Below, piece by piece: positions 45,288 through 54,708 of a stretch of DNA of 64,000 nt. The notes below the pieces were generated by a model. That model saw nothing but the letters and a program-made list of their open reading frames with translations, had not been told where the DNA came from and did not search any database. Numbering within the stretch: the first letter of the stretch is position 1; every line of letters begins with the position of its first letter. The DNA comes from Massilibacteroides vaginae (GTDB lineage: Bacteria > Bacteroidota > Bacteroidia > Bacteroidales > Tannerellaceae). Location of the stretch: positions 186,001 through 250,000 of the forward strand of contig NZ_FXDJ01000007.1 in NCBI RefSeq assembly GCF_900178525.1. The letters are read 5' to 3'. The position numbers and the translations under genes are program-made.

Positions 45288-47387
45288 TCAATTGCTTGTC
45301 ATTCGTTTAATAATATTGTACGCATTAATAATACCTAATTCGCCGGCTTTACTCAAATCAGCGATACCTCTGTTTGTATCTCCTAACGACAACCTCGCTA
45401 ACCCGCGATTAAAATAAGCCTCGGCAAATTCGGGTTCACGTTTAATGGCCTCGTTATAATCCAGAATTGCTGCCCGGAAGTCTTTTTGCGAACAACGAAG
45501 ATTTCCTCTGTTAAAATAGGCATAAACAAAGTCGGGGTTTAACTTGATCACCATGTCATAATCCCGAACGATCATTTCGTGCTCATAAGCCCGCTTACTG
45601 TCTTTAAAACCTGTCTGGGCATGCTGGCTGATAGTCGAAGAGGCTTGCGCATTAGACAAGGCGTTTACGTTCAGCTGCTTGTCAAGCATAGCCAGATCAT
45701 TCTGGTCTGAAGTATGAGAAAGATCATATTCCAACTGTTTATATCGAACAATTGCCCGGTTAAAATAAGCCATTACAAAAGACGCATCAAGCGACACCAC
45801 TTTATCAAAGTCTTTAATTGCTTCGGCAAAGTCCTGAACAAGCATATAGTCCAAAGCCCTACCGAAATACAAGTTCGCATCAGATGGGTTTGCGTCTATC
45901 TTCGCGGAATAGTTATCTATCGAAGCAAAATGTTGCGCTACCTGATATTCGTTAAGAGCAGCCTCCTGGTTTGTCAGCCTCAGCAACATGTTTAATAACT
46001 TTTTCCCATTATAAGCTTCAACCATTTTATCGTAATAGACGAGTGATTTCACCTGATCCGGTTTTTCATAGAAAGTAAGCACAAACTGAGGTTCAATATC
46101 TACACGAACATTCTTATCCTGAACACGTCCTCGCACTTCGCTTTGGTATTTACTCTTACGTTCCTCCTCTTTATCGTATACGACAAGGCGGTTAAATTTG
46201 TTTATATTCTTATCCGACTTCTCCCGGGTTTTGTCTTCCTCTTTTTTATTTGTCGAGGTAGAGGCCGACGCGGTTGTTGTCGTTCCGGAAGAAGAAACAT
46301 CAGTTCCTTGTTCTTTTTGATAAGCCGTCCACACATCTCTGTCGGCTCCGGCAAAGTCGCGTATTTTACGTTTGGCTTCGGCCCTGCTGTAATAACCTGC
46401 AATAAAATTCGGATATTGCCTTATCACGACATCTAAGTCACGAACTGCACCGACATTATCACCCGTTTCCAATCTCAACAAAGCGCGGTTATAGTAAGCA
46501 ATATAGTTATCCGGCTCCAGTTCAATCACCACATCAAAGTCTTCTACCGCGTGGTTGTTATCACCTACCTGAGCACGGAGTAACCCTCTGTTAAAACGGG
46601 CAATCAGGTTTTGACTATCCATTGATACCACCTGGTCATAATCGGCCATAGCACCACGCAGATCATTCTTCTGATAACGTACAAGTCCTCTGTTTATATA
46701 ATATCCGCTTTCACGGGTATTCAATTTAATCGCTTCGTTCAGATCGGCGAATGCCTCATCCAATTTATTCATTTGATAGTAAATCAACGCCCTGTTTCCG
46801 TAGGAAGCCGCATAATAAGGATCCATTTCTATGGACTTATTATAATCCTCAAGTGCCCGGATCGTATCTCCTTTTTCAAGATACATAGCTCCTCGCGTCA
46901 TGTAGTTCATCGCGTATTTAGGGTGAGCTTCCATCAGCGTATCAAACACCTTCTCCGCCCCGTCATAATCCTTCTTCTGGATGTAGGCAACAGCCATATT
47001 AACCATCATCTGCCGATCTCCGGGCTTAAACTCAAGTCCTTTTGTGTAGTCTTCTATTGCTTCCTGATAATTTTCCTGGCTTTGGCGGGCAATACCACGG
47101 GCGTAGTATGCCTGTACTAAAAAGGGGTTCCGCTGAAGACATAAAGAACAGTCTTCCTCGGCCCCCTTATAATCGTCTAAGTTCACTTTGGCTACCGCAC
47201 GGTAAAAGTAAGGTTCCGCCATCCATGGCTTTGCTTTAATTACCTGATTAAAATACTGGATAGATAGTATATAATCCTCAAAGTATAAGGCATTACGTCC
47301 TATTGTAAGTACCCTATCCGTATTGATCTGCGCAAAAGTCAAAAGTGAAAATGTCAATAGTAAAATTGAATATAATGCCTTTCTCAT
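45288..47387 (-). CDS. Exported TPR-repeat protein
   Basis: About 699 residues. A signal peptide (RKALYSILLLTFSLLTFAQ) precedes at least ten tetratricopeptide repeats with the usual pattern (AYYARGIARQSQENYQEAIEDYTKGLEF; YYINRGLVRYQKNDLRGAMADYD; both shorter than the limits here), a low-complexity Ser/Thr/Lys linker around residues 370-400, a middle region without repeats (SKYQSEVRGRVQDKNVRVDI) and more TPRs to the end. TPR arrays scaffold protein complexes; the partner is unknown. Two adjacent ATGs (47390, 47387) compete; 47387 is used here. It lies between thrS and the biotin carrier gene, both on the same strand, but the 80- to 38-base gaps do not prove an operon. Confidence 0.85.
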   Translation of the reverse strand: MRKALYSILLLTFSLLTFAQINTDRVLTIGRNALYFEDYILSIQYFNQVIKAKPWMAEPYFYRAVAKVNLDDYKGAEEDCSLCLQRNPFLVQAYYARGIARQSQENYQEAIEDYTKGLEFKPGDRQMMVNMAVAYIQKKDYDGAEKVFDTLMEAHPKYAMNYMTRGAMYLEKGDTIRALEDYNKSIEMDPYYAASYGNRALIYYQMNKLDEAFADLNEAIKLNTRESGYYINRGLVRYQKNDLRGAMADYDQVVSMDSQNLIARFNRGLLRAQVGDNNHAVEDFDVVIELEPDNYIAYYNRALLRLETGDNVGAVRDLDVVIRQYPNFIAGYYSRAEAKRKIRDFAGADRDVWTAYQKEQGTDVSSSGTTTTASASTSTNKKEEDKTREKSDKNINKFNRLVVYDKEEERKSKYQSEVRGRVQDKNVRVDIEPQFVLTFYEKPDQVKSLVYYDKMVEAYNGKKLLNMLLRLTNQEAALNEYQVAQHFASIDNYSAKIDANPSDANLYFGRALDYMLVQDFAEAIKDFDKVVSLDASFVMAYFNRAIVRYKQLEYDLSHTSDQNDLAMLDKQLNVNALSNAQASSTISQHAQTGFKDSKRAYEHEMIVRDYDMVIKLNPDFVYAYFNRGNLRCSQKDFRAAILDYNEAIKREPEFAEAYFNRGLARLSLGDTNRGIADLSKAGELGIINAYNIIKRMTSN

Positions 47388-47428
47388 CATCTGTCTAATT
47401 CTTGAAAGGCAAAAATAAGGATTTTATC

Positions 47429-47755
47429 TTATTTTGTTTCAATTTTCACCATCAAATGGTTCTTTGCTATCCGATCTCCTACGCTAACGTTGATTTTGCT
47501 TACAACTCCTGCACATGGAGATACAATTCTGTTCAGCATTTTCATCGCTTCATGAATACAGAGCAATTGTCCTTTTTCCACGTGGTCTCCCTCTTTCACC
47601 TTGATTTCTACAACTGTACCGGGTAAATGAGCGTTTACTTCACCGGGCAAAACAGGTTTCCACGGTTTACGTTCAAGGTATTTTTTTGTTACTGTCGTTT
47701 TGTATTTACGGGCGGTAACAACAAAATCCACGTATTCTGAATTTTTATTTTCCAT
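47429..47755 (-). CDS. Biotin/lipoyl carrier protein of an acyl-CoA carboxylase or decarboxylase
   Basis: 108 residues. The C-terminal half is a biotinyl domain with the biotinylation motif EAMKM (lysine in IHEAMKMLN) and an Ala/Pro/Gly-rich linker region before it (PVLPGEVNAHLPGTVVEIKV). It carries CO2 on biotin between active sites. The carboxyltransferase gene is 20 bases upstream in the same direction. No biotin carboxylase gene is in the window. Confidence 0.9.
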   Translation of the reverse strand: MENKNSEYVDFVVTARKYKTTVTKKYLERKPWKPVLPGEVNAHLPGTVVEIKVKEGDHVEKGQLLCIHEAMKMLNRIVSPCAGVVSKINVSVGDRIAKNHLMVKIETK

Positions 47756-47775
47756 TTTTATTCGTTGTTAAAAAA

Positions 47776-49323
47776 TTAAAATGGAGGTAATCCATGTTTC
47801 TTCTTTGGTCTGTATTCTTCTTTCAGAACAGACAATTTTAGCGCATGCAATAATAACGAACGTGTTTCTTTCGGTTCAATAACAGAATCGATAAAACCTT
47901 TCGAAGCCGCAACATAAGGATTCGCGAATTTCTCGATGTATTCTTTCACCTTTTCTTCACGCATTGCGTTCTTATCTTCCGCTTCTTCAATTTCTTTACG
48001 GAAAATAATATTGGCAGCACCCTCCGGTCCCATTACCGCAATCTCCGCGCTTGGCCATGCGAATACGAAGTCCGCTCCCAGGTGACGTGAGTTCATCGCG
48101 ATATATCCACCACCATAAGCCTTACGTAAAATAACGGTAATCTTAGGAACAGTAGCTTCAGAATAAGCATAAAGCACTTTCGCGCCATGGCGAATCACAC
48201 CGGCGTGTTCCTGATCTATACCCGGCAAATAACCCGGCATGTCTTCCAGTGTAATAATAGGAATATTAAACGAATCACAGAAACGGATAAAGCGAGCCGC
48301 CTTGTCCGCACTATCACAGTCGAGCACACCGGCAAGTACCATGGCCTGATTGGCCACAAACCCAACGGTTTCACCACCAATACGTCCAAAGCCGATTACA
48401 ATGTTAGCGGCCCAAAGTTCCTGTACTTCCAAAAACGCCGAGTCGTCCGCGATACATTTAATTACATCACGTACATCATAAGGTTGTTTTGGATCAGCAG
48501 GAACAACTGCTTCTATATTCTGATTAGATGCCGGTGCTTTAGGTTCAATAATTGTATTTTTCTGTGAATTATTCGCCGGAATAAGGCTGATCAGTTCTTT
48601 GATCTGCCGAAAACATTCATTTTCTGTTTTAGCATAGAAATGCGCATTACCGGTGATTTCGGCATGAACACGCGCACCGCCTAATTCTTCCATCGAAACG
48701 TCCTCACCTAACACAGTCTTAATAACATTAGGACCAGTGATAAACATTTTAGAAATATTTTCTACCACAAACACGAAGTCAGTTAAAGCTGGTGAGTAAA
48801 CAGCACCACCGGCACAAGGACCTAGAATCAACGATATCTGTGGTATCACACCTGAGGCGATTGTATTGCGATAAAAAATCTCACCATAACCGGCAAGCGC
48901 TCCTACCCCTTCTTGAATACGGGCACCTCCCGAGTCGTTAATACCAATTACCGGACATTTCATTTTCAGCGCATGATCCATGATCTTTGTGATTTTACGG
49001 GCATGATGAAGACCGAGCGATCCTCCGGCAACTGTAAAATCCTGTGCATAAATACATACAGGAGAACCGTAAATGGTACCTGTACCTGTAATGACTCCAT
49101 CACCGGGAAATTCTTTTTTATCTAATCCGAAATCACGTCCATCATGCTTAACAAACATGTCAAACTCCTGAAAGGACTCATTATCCAACAAAGAAAGAAT
49201 ACGATCACGGGCTGTTAATTTACCCATGGCGATTTGTTTCTCGATGGCAGCATCTCCACCACCTTTCTTCAGAACTTCTTTCTTGTGTCTCAGTTCCTGA
49301 ATGTCTTTACTTAAATCTGTCAT
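47776..49323 (-). CDS. Carboxyltransferase (methylmalonyl-CoA decarboxylase alpha / propionyl-CoA carboxylase beta type)
   Basis: 515 residues with two crotonase-like halves of the carboxyltransferase fold. Signatures: FTVAGGSLGLHHARKI, CPVIGINDSGGARIQEGVG, MFITGPNVIKTVLGEDVSMEELGG, and ILRKAYGGGYIAMNSRHLGADF. Proteins of this type work either in the Na+-pumping methylmalonyl-CoA decarboxylase of succinate-to-propionate fermentation or in propionyl-CoA carboxylase. Bacteroidetes with sucCD and a Dcu carrier usually make propionate, so the first role is plausible. It forms a two-gene unit with the biotin carrier; a membrane beta subunit, epimerase or biotin carboxylase is not adjacent. Confidence 0.9.
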   Translation of the reverse strand: MTDLSKDIQELRHKKEVLKKGGGDAAIEKQIAMGKLTARDRILSLLDNESFQEFDMFVKHDGRDFGLDKKEFPGDGVITGTGTIYGSPVCIYAQDFTVAGGSLGLHHARKITKIMDHALKMKCPVIGINDSGGARIQEGVGALAGYGEIFYRNTIASGVIPQISLILGPCAGGAVYSPALTDFVFVVENISKMFITGPNVIKTVLGEDVSMEELGGARVHAEITGNAHFYAKTENECFRQIKELISLIPANNSQKNTIIEPKAPASNQNIEAVVPADPKQPYDVRDVIKCIADDSAFLEVQELWAANIVIGFGRIGGETVGFVANQAMVLAGVLDCDSADKAARFIRFCDSFNIPIITLEDMPGYLPGIDQEHAGVIRHGAKVLYAYSEATVPKITVILRKAYGGGYIAMNSRHLGADFVFAWPSAEIAVMGPEGAANIIFRKEIEEAEDKNAMREEKVKEYIEKFANPYVAASKGFIDSVIEPKETRSLLLHALKLSVLKEEYRPKKKHGLPPF

Positions 49324-49345
49324 AGTGATTGACTTAATTAGTTAA

Positions 49346-49903
49346 TTATTTTCCTACAACCTTTGTGCGATAAGCGCAACGGACTGTACCTTTAATAATA
49401 TTATTTAATTTTCCTTTGCTTAATTGCTTGCGTATCGGAGATATATTGTCAATAAACACGCCTCCTTCCAGATGTTCATACTCGTGTTGCGCCACTCTCG
49501 CGGCAAAACCATGTAATTCCTCTTCATGAGAAACAAACTCTTCATCCAGATAAGTGATCCGAATACTTTTCGCACGAGATACTTTTTCGTGTAAACCTGG
49601 AAAACTCAAACAGCCCTCATCCATGGAAACCTGCTCTTCACTGCGTTCTGTGATACGCGGGTTTATCATTGCACGCTTAAAGTCCTTGCATTCGGGGAAA
49701 TCATCGGATAGTATGTCGGCGTCGATAACAAGAAGCCGGATAGACAAACCTACCTGAGGTGCGGCCAATCCAACCCCATCCGCATTATACATTGTATCAA
49801 ACATATTAGCGACCAGTTCTTTCAGATTAGGATAATCAGCAGGAATTTCCTCATTATCTCCTCTTAAAACCGGCTGCCCGTAAAGATATATTGGTAAAAT
49901 CAT
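49346..49903 (-). CDS. def: Peptide deformylase
   Basis: 185 residues. All three family motifs are visible: [10 protein letters not shown] (residues about 43-52), EGCLSFPG (metal cysteine) and QHEYEHLEG (HExxH metal site). It removes the formyl group from nascent proteins. It overlaps the start of ruvX upstream by four bases and precedes the carboxyltransferase by 22 bases. Confidence 0.96.
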   Translation of the reverse strand: MILPIYLYGQPVLRGDNEEIPADYPNLKELVANMFDTMYNADGVGLAAPQVGLSIRLLVIDADILSDDFPECKDFKRAMINPRITERSEEQVSMDEGCLSFPGLHEKVSRAKSIRITYLDEEFVSHEEELHGFAARVAQHEYEHLEGGVFIDNISPIRKQLSKGKLNNIIKGTVRCAYRTKVVGK

Positions 49904-50328
49904 AGTTTATATTGATATTTTTTACTTTCCAAGTAAGATTGCAAAATAATTACCGCGCTTATTTCATCTACAAGTGCCTTATTTTGTCGTTGTTGTTTTT
50001 TGAGTCCGCCGTCTAACATCGCTTTATGCGCAAGAACAGATGTAAAACGCTCATCGTAATATTCCACAGGTATCGACGGAAAAAGACGCTTCAACCGCGT
50101 TGCAAAACGTTCTACATATTTCATATTCTCAGACGGCTGATTGTTCATCTGCTTCGGAAGCCCTAATACAAATAATTCAACAGGCTCTTTCTTTATATAA
50201 TCAGATAAAAAAGCCTCCAGTTCGGTACTCGGCAGCGTAGTTAAACCATTTGCAATCATCTGCAAGGTGTCTGTTACCGCGAGTCCGGTTCTTTTATGTC
50301 CATAATCTATGGCCAAAATCCTTCCCAT
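49900..50328 (-). CDS. ruvX: Holliday junction resolvase-like RuvX (YqgF)
   Basis: About 142 residues from ATG 50328 ([20 protein letters not shown]); an ATG 14 codons earlier is less likely because the family begins at this point. RNase H fold with the first acidic residue in [15 protein letters not shown], and the C-terminal DERFTS and [14 protein letters not shown]. It is implicated in 16S rRNA 5'-end processing. It overlaps def by four bases, a common Bacteroidetes arrangement. Confidence 0.93.
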   Translation of the reverse strand: MGRILAIDYGHKRTGLAVTDTLQMIANGLTTLPSTELEAFLSDYIKKEPVELFVLGLPKQMNNQPSENMKYVERFATRLKRLFPSIPVEYYDERFTSVLAHKAMLDGGLKKQQRQNKALVDEISAVIILQSYLESKKYQYKL

Positions 50329-50397
50329 AACGGGTACAAATATACAATTAATTATCTTTCCATTACACAAAATCCGAGAAAGTGTGCATCAAACAAT

Positions 50398-51798
50398 TCA
50401 ATAAGCGTTCTTTTCACCTCTAAACATATTGATAACCGTAACAACGATTATTTTCAAATCTAAGAAGAAAGACCAGTTCTCAATATACCAAACATCTCTT
50501 TTAACCCGGCCTTCCATCTGTTCCAACGTCTTGGTTTCTCCTCTATAACCGGTAACCTGCGCCCAGCCGGTCACACCCGGTTTCGCTAAATGCCGAACCA
50601 TATATTTATCAATTAAGGCAGAGTATTGTTCCGTATGTTTTAACATGTGTGGGCGAGGTCCTACAACAGACATATCCCCCAGCAGTACATTAAAGAATTG
50701 GGGAAATTCATCCAGGTTGGTTTTTCTCAGGAAAGTCCCTATTTTAGTTGTTCGTGGGTCGTTTTTCTGTGCCTGTTTTTTATCCGCGTCGTCATTCACA
50801 CGCATGGTTCGAAACTTGTAGCATTCAAAATCATGACCATACAGTCCCGTACGTCTTTGTTTAAAAAAGATAGGACCTTTTGACGACATTTTTATCAGCA
50901 AACCTACTATTACATATAAAAAGGGGAAAATAAGCGTCAACACCAACAAGGAAAACACAATATCAAAGCATCGCTTCAGAAAACGATTGTAAGCGGCCTG
51001 CAAAGGTTCACGTCTTACGGAAAGCAACGGAATATATTCTATAACATCCATCACTAAGCTCTTTTTCACATTCCGGTAAAACTCCGGAACGATGTAGAAT
51101 CGTATCATATTCTTTTCCGCGAAATTCAGCAGCCGCAACAGTTTCTCGTCTTGCGTACCGGGCAGTGTATAATAGATTTCGTCCACATCATGTTCAGTCA
51201 CATAAGTTTCTACTTCATTTGTCAGACCAAGATAATTGGGTAAAACCTGTTGCAGAGAAATGTTATCGTCAAAGAAACCCATTATCTTAAAACCATAGGA
51301 AAGGTCGTTTTTCATCACCTTATATATTTCCATTCCATTTTTACCGGCACCCACAATTACTACTTTTTTTGAGTTAAGCCCCTTCTTACGGTAAGCCTTC
51401 AAACAGATTCTCACAATGACCTGCCAAAGAGACAAAACAACAACCGTCGCCCCATAGTAAACAACTAAGAATGTAGCCAACAAATCGCTGATATTCATAA
51501 ATGTAAGGCAGGTAGCAAAAAAGAAGATCAACAAAGTGACCAGCATAAACGCGCGTTGCACCAGCTTATCGATAAACACAACCGAAAGGTGCAATTGTAT
51601 AGGAACAAAATACAATGCAAAGAAATAACAGAAGTTCAACAAAAGTATCACTTCTCTCATCACAGGCCTTATCGCTCCGGTATATATATCACCGAGCATT
51701 TGAAATACAACAAAAAACATGAGGTTAAGAATAATCAAATCCCCCATGCCTATAAACCATTGGATAAAATAACTATGCCGCTTTTTCCACTCCATCAT
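50398..51798 (-). CDS. Polyprenyl-phosphate sugar phosphotransferase (WcaJ-type)
   Basis: 466 residues. Four or five N-terminal membrane helices, a Rossmann-like CoA-binding-like region ([22 protein letters not shown]), and the C-terminal bacterial sugar transferase domain with [56 protein letters not shown] and the [16 protein letters not shown] block. It transfers a sugar-1-phosphate (glucose or galactose type) onto undecaprenyl phosphate to start an exopolysaccharide or capsule repeat. It stands alone here, without a surrounding polysaccharide cluster. The acceptor sugar cannot be told. Confidence 0.93.
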   Translation of the reverse strand: MMEWKKRHSYFIQWFIGMGDLIILNLMFFVVFQMLGDIYTGAIRPVMREVILLLNFCYFFALYFVPIQLHLSVVFIDKLVQRAFMLVTLLIFFFATCLTFMNISDLLATFLVVYYGATVVVLSLWQVIVRICLKAYRKKGLNSKKVVIVGAGKNGMEIYKVMKNDLSYGFKIMGFFDDNISLQQVLPNYLGLTNEVETYVTEHDVDEIYYTLPGTQDEKLLRLLNFAEKNMIRFYIVPEFYRNVKKSLVMDVIEYIPLLSVRREPLQAAYNRFLKRCFDIVFSLLVLTLIFPFLYVIVGLLIKMSSKGPIFFKQRRTGLYGHDFECYKFRTMRVNDDADKKQAQKNDPRTTKIGTFLRKTNLDEFPQFFNVLLGDMSVVGPRPHMLKHTEQYSALIDKYMVRHLAKPGVTGWAQVTGYRGETKTLEQMEGRVKRDVWYIENWSFFLDLKIIVVTVINMFRGEKNAY

Positions 51799-51956
51799 AT
51801 AAGCAATCAGTCAAACTGTTACAAAATTAAGCAATAAATCTGAATCAAACAGAGGTAGAGGGAACTTGTTTTAAAATCAATTTAAATTCATAGCCGGTTT
51901 AAATTTTGCGCTTAGTCCGTTTTTTCACTAAGTTTAGTGCTTTAAACTCAATAATT

Positions 51957-52841
51957 ATGTTCGAAAAATTAATTGCGATAGAGCCGGTAAGCCTGATCCC
52001 TTCTGCTGAGAAGGAATTGCATACGTATGCGAAAGAGGTGATTATGTATACTAACATTCCGGCAAACGACAGCGAAATTATTTCGCGGATCGGAGATGCG
52101 GACGCCGTACTTCTAAGTTATACTTCACGTATTAATCGTGCCGTATTGGAAAAATGTCCGAATATAAAATATATCGGGATGTGTTGTTCTTTGTATTCGC
52201 CGGAAAGCGCGAATGTCGATATTCTTTATGCCAATGAAAGAGGTATAACCGTAACCGGTATTCGCGATTATGGCGATGAAGGTGTGGTCGAATATGTAAT
52301 CAGTGAGTTAGTACGCTGCCTTCACGGTTTTGGTCGGGAGCCTTGGGATGGCACGCCACAGGAAATCACTGGATTAAAGGCCGGAATTGTAGGGCTTGGT
52401 AAATTAGGTGGTATGATTGCCGACGCGTTGCGTTTCTTCGGCGCGGAGATCAGCTACTTTTCCCGTAGTGAAAAGGCAGAAGCGGCAGCCAAAGGTTACC
52501 AATACCTGCCCTTACCCGATTTACTTGCTCAAAACCAACTCATCATCTGCTGTCTGAACAAAAATACGGTTTTACTGCATGAAGAGGAATTCAGGCAAAT
52601 CGGGAATAAAAAGATATTATTTAATGTAGGGCTCTCTCCTGCCTGGGATGAAGCTCCTTTTATCCAATGGCTGGAAAAAGACAACCTTTGTTATTGTGAT
52701 AGCACAGACGCCTTAGGCGGAACTCATCTGCTCGATCATCCGCGAATTCAATGCATGCAAACATCTACCGGACGAACCCGTCAGGCGTTTGACCGCCTGA
52801 GCGAGAAAGTACTGGCCAACCTGTCAGAATACAATGGGTGA
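51957..52841 (+). CDS. D-isomer-specific 2-hydroxyacid dehydrogenase family protein
   Basis: 294 residues from ATG 51957 (MFEKLIAIEPVSLIPSAEKE); the longer frame from 51906 is probably leader. The Rossmann glycine motif GIVGLGKLGGM (about residues 143-153) and the C-terminal catalytic domain pattern (ICCLNKNTVLLHEEEFRQIG, NVGLSPAWDEAP) fit NAD-dependent 2-hydroxyacid dehydrogenases. Substrate unknown; the usual catalytic His-Glu pair is not obvious, so function may be altered. Its end overlaps the converging aspartate-dehydrogenase-like gene by 18 bases. Confidence 0.85.
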   Translation: MFEKLIAIEPVSLIPSAEKELHTYAKEVIMYTNIPANDSEIISRIGDADAVLLSYTSRINRAVLEKCPNIKYIGMCCSLYSPESANVDILYANERGITVTGIRDYGDEGVVEYVISELVRCLHGFGREPWDGTPQEITGLKAGIVGLGKLGGMIADALRFFGAEISYFSRSEKAEAAAKGYQYLPLPDLLAQNQLIICCLNKNTVLLHEEEFRQIGNKKILFNVGLSPAWDEAPFIQWLEKDNLCYCDSTDALGGTHLLDHPRIQCMQTSTGRTRQAFDRLSEKVLANLSEYNG

Positions 52842-53612
52842 AACTATATTAAGCAGGGTGCTCACCACCGACCATCCTGCTATATCAGGTGTAGCGCTGT
52901 AAATATCGACAACAGCGTGCACCTGGTCGTTCTTAATCTCCACCTTCTGCGTATCTCCCACAAAACCGGGAGTAGATTGCATCGTAACCTGCATATTTTC
53001 CGGACCGACCGATGCTCTTGAAGCCGCTACCGTTACATTCACCCGGGTAGGAAACATAGCTATCGCCTCCGCCGCGTTTCCCTCAAATACCACACGTTGT
53101 TCTGTGTGCAAAGCCTCATCATAAACAGCAGTCCCCCGTAATCCGTTAGGTCCTTTTTCATTGAAGAATTTGGCAGAAGCATTACCCATCAACGCGGCAG
53201 TGCGAAGTACATCAAAACCACCGGTTGCACCGGAAGCGATATACACACGAGAGCCGTTCGCTTTTGCAGCCTCCGTTACATGCTTATAAAAAACATCATC
53301 CGCAAAAGCACCGATCGACAAGGTCACAATAGAAGTACCATTCTTCAACGCAGGTATTGCCAGTTCGCGCATCGCCGCCGGAGAAGCGGTTTCAACAAGA
53401 TAATCCGGCTTCAAAGCCAACAACTCCTCGATAGAATCACAGGCAACACAAGCTCTGCCATTCTTATTCATCAGCGAAGTAAAACGTTCCATCTTCTCAG
53501 CCGAACGCGAATAAACGCCCACCAACTCATACTCCGGCAATAAACCATTAACAACTGCTTCAGCCACAATAAGCCCCAGTCGCCCACATCCAACAATCAC
53601 TAATTTTTTCAT
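52824..53612 (-). CDS. Aspartate dehydrogenase-like protein (NadX/DUF108 type)
   Basis: About 262 residues from ATG 53612 (MKKLVIVGCGRLG); the ATG at 53663 adds an unlikely leader. N-terminal Rossmann GCGRLG, LVGVYSRSAEKMERF and VETASPAAM; C-terminal half with IASGATGGFDVLRTAALM, AVYDEALHTEQRVVFEGNA-like and VNVTVAASRASVG segments. NadX oxidises L-aspartate to iminoaspartate for NAD synthesis. It might act on another amino acid. It converges and overlaps with the 2-hydroxyacid dehydrogenase gene. Confidence 0.82.
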   Translation of the reverse strand: MKKLVIVGCGRLGLIVAEAVVNGLLPEYELVGVYSRSAEKMERFTSLMNKNGRACVACDSIEELLALKPDYLVETASPAAMRELAIPALKNGTSIVTLSIGAFADDVFYKHVTEAAKANGSRVYIASGATGGFDVLRTAALMGNASAKFFNEKGPNGLRGTAVYDEALHTEQRVVFEGNAAEAIAMFPTRVNVTVAASRASVGPENMQVTMQSTPGFVGDTQKVEIKNDQVHAVVDIYSATPDIAGWSVVSTLLNIVSPIVF

Positions 53613-53868
53613 GCGATTATATTTATTTTTTTCATTCAGGTCGTTTGGAACGCACATAATCATTCACTTTGGTAAAAACGATTGTTTTACATGTTCGTTT
53701 CATATTGACAAATATAACCTCTTTCCACGGAAGAAAAAAAGGTAAGCAAGGAAGGAATAGGGTTTTAAGGGGTTTCGCCCCTGCTACCCCGACCTTTTCT
53801 TTTTGTTAGCCCGACCGCCCCTCTCTGCCATTCTGACTGCCCTCCCCTGTCAACCCGACCAACCCTCT

Positions 53869-53963
53869 CTGTCATTCCGACCGAAGTGGAGGAATCTCTG
53901 CATAAAACTACATTAAATAATAGTCAGACAGGATGAGATGCTTCGACAAGCTCAGCATGACAG
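53869..53963. repeat. 95-bp CTGTCAT...ATGACAG inverted-repeat element, copy A
   Basis: Outer arms CTGTCATTCCGACC and its complement GCTCAGCATGACAG, 95 bases end to end, with imperfect inner pairing (GGAATCTC against GAGATGCTTC). The same unit, with equal length, recurs at 54479-54573. Similar hairpin repeats are widespread in Bacteroidetes chromosomes, from memory. Confidence 0.8.
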
Positions 53964-54183
53964 TGGGAAGGAACTGTCCCCCCCTATCATCTCGACCATC
54001 CTCCCCTGTCATCTCGACCACCCTCCCTGTCATCTCGACCGAAGTGGAGAGATCTCTGCATGGGGCGTAATTAGATAGTGAAAGAGATCAACTATTTTTT
54101 TCTGGTTGGCAGTGTTTTTTATGTCTACTCTAACTTCGTATTAGTGTTCAAAAAAGTCAGCATTAAAATGAAGCCTTTTTTCA

Positions 54184-54301
54184 TAATACTATATAAAAAA
54201 AAAGATATCCTTTATTTTTCAAAATATATCCTTTATTTTTCAAAAAATAACCTTTATGTTTTTCGGCCTCTACAATGCGCTGATTGTCAGCAGTATAGAA
54301 A
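54184..54301 (-). repeat. 21-bp-phased ATAAAGG element, copy 3 (full, inverted)
   Basis: On the minus strand: TTTCTATA starting at 54301, GCTGACAATCAGC starting at 54291, ATAAAGG at 54257, 54236 and 54215, then ATATAGTATT at 54194. Every spacing equals that in copy 1 (10, 34, 21, 21, 21). The intervening bases also agree in part (for example GAAAAAC before the first box). Confidence 0.85.
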
Positions 54302-54478
54302 GCCGCTAAAAAATAGGAAAACAAGGCCTGTTTTTAGCTTAAAAAATCAATGTTTATAGGCGGTTGAAAGCACGATTGATAACATAGTTGATCAGGGCAA
54401 AAGATTTTTCGCCCCTACGAACATAAACCACCCTCAATTTCAACCCGACTACCCTCCCTGTCATCTCGACTTTCCTCT

Positions 54479-54573
54479 CTGTCATCTCGACCGCAGTGGA
54501 GAGATCTCTACATAAAGCTTCGGTTTATAATAGTCTGATGGGATGAGATGCTTCGACAGGCTCAGCATGACAG
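54479..54573. repeat. 95-bp inverted-repeat element, copy B
   Basis: CTGTCATCTCGACC at the left end and the matching GCTCAGCATGACAG at the right end, 95 bases. About 80% identical to copy A by eye; preceded by two C-rich direct repeats. Confidence 0.8.
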
Positions 54574-54682
54574 TGTGGTTGGGTTGACCTTTTCCAGAAA
54601 AAATTTTATAGTAAAGGACATGCCAAAATTGAGGGGAGGAAAAGGGGTGGTTTTCTTTCATACAAGATTCATTATTCATTCG

Positions 54683-54690
54683 TATATTTG
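54683..54690 (+). promoter_or_regulatory. Bacteroidetes-type -7 box before the addB-like gene
   Basis: TATATTTG matches TAnnTTTG and lies 18 bases upstream of ATG 54709, implying a very short leader. No clear -33 box. Confidence 0.5.
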
Positions 54691-54708
54691 TTGACAAATC
54701 AGATTAGA

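Larger units (their letters stand above)
53613..54708. other. Repeat-rich intergenic hub without genes
   Basis: About 1.1 kb with no credible gene. It contains: a C-rich block of short direct repeats (53815-53880) reading roughly CCCTCCCTGTCATCTCGACC; a 95-bp inverted-repeat unit (53869-53963); more C-rich direct repeats (53984-54061); a full inverted copy of the 21-bp-phased element (54184-54301); further C-rich repeats (54430-54478); and a second 95-bp unit (54479-54573). The downstream addB-like gene has a -7 box at 54683. Confidence 0.75.

Noticed and set aside
54078-54359. Open frame of 93 codons on the plus strand in the repeat hub
   Set aside because: It runs through the inverted 21-bp-phased element and is Lys/Phe/Tyr-rich because of AT-rich repeats; no domain, no RBS and no conserved start.
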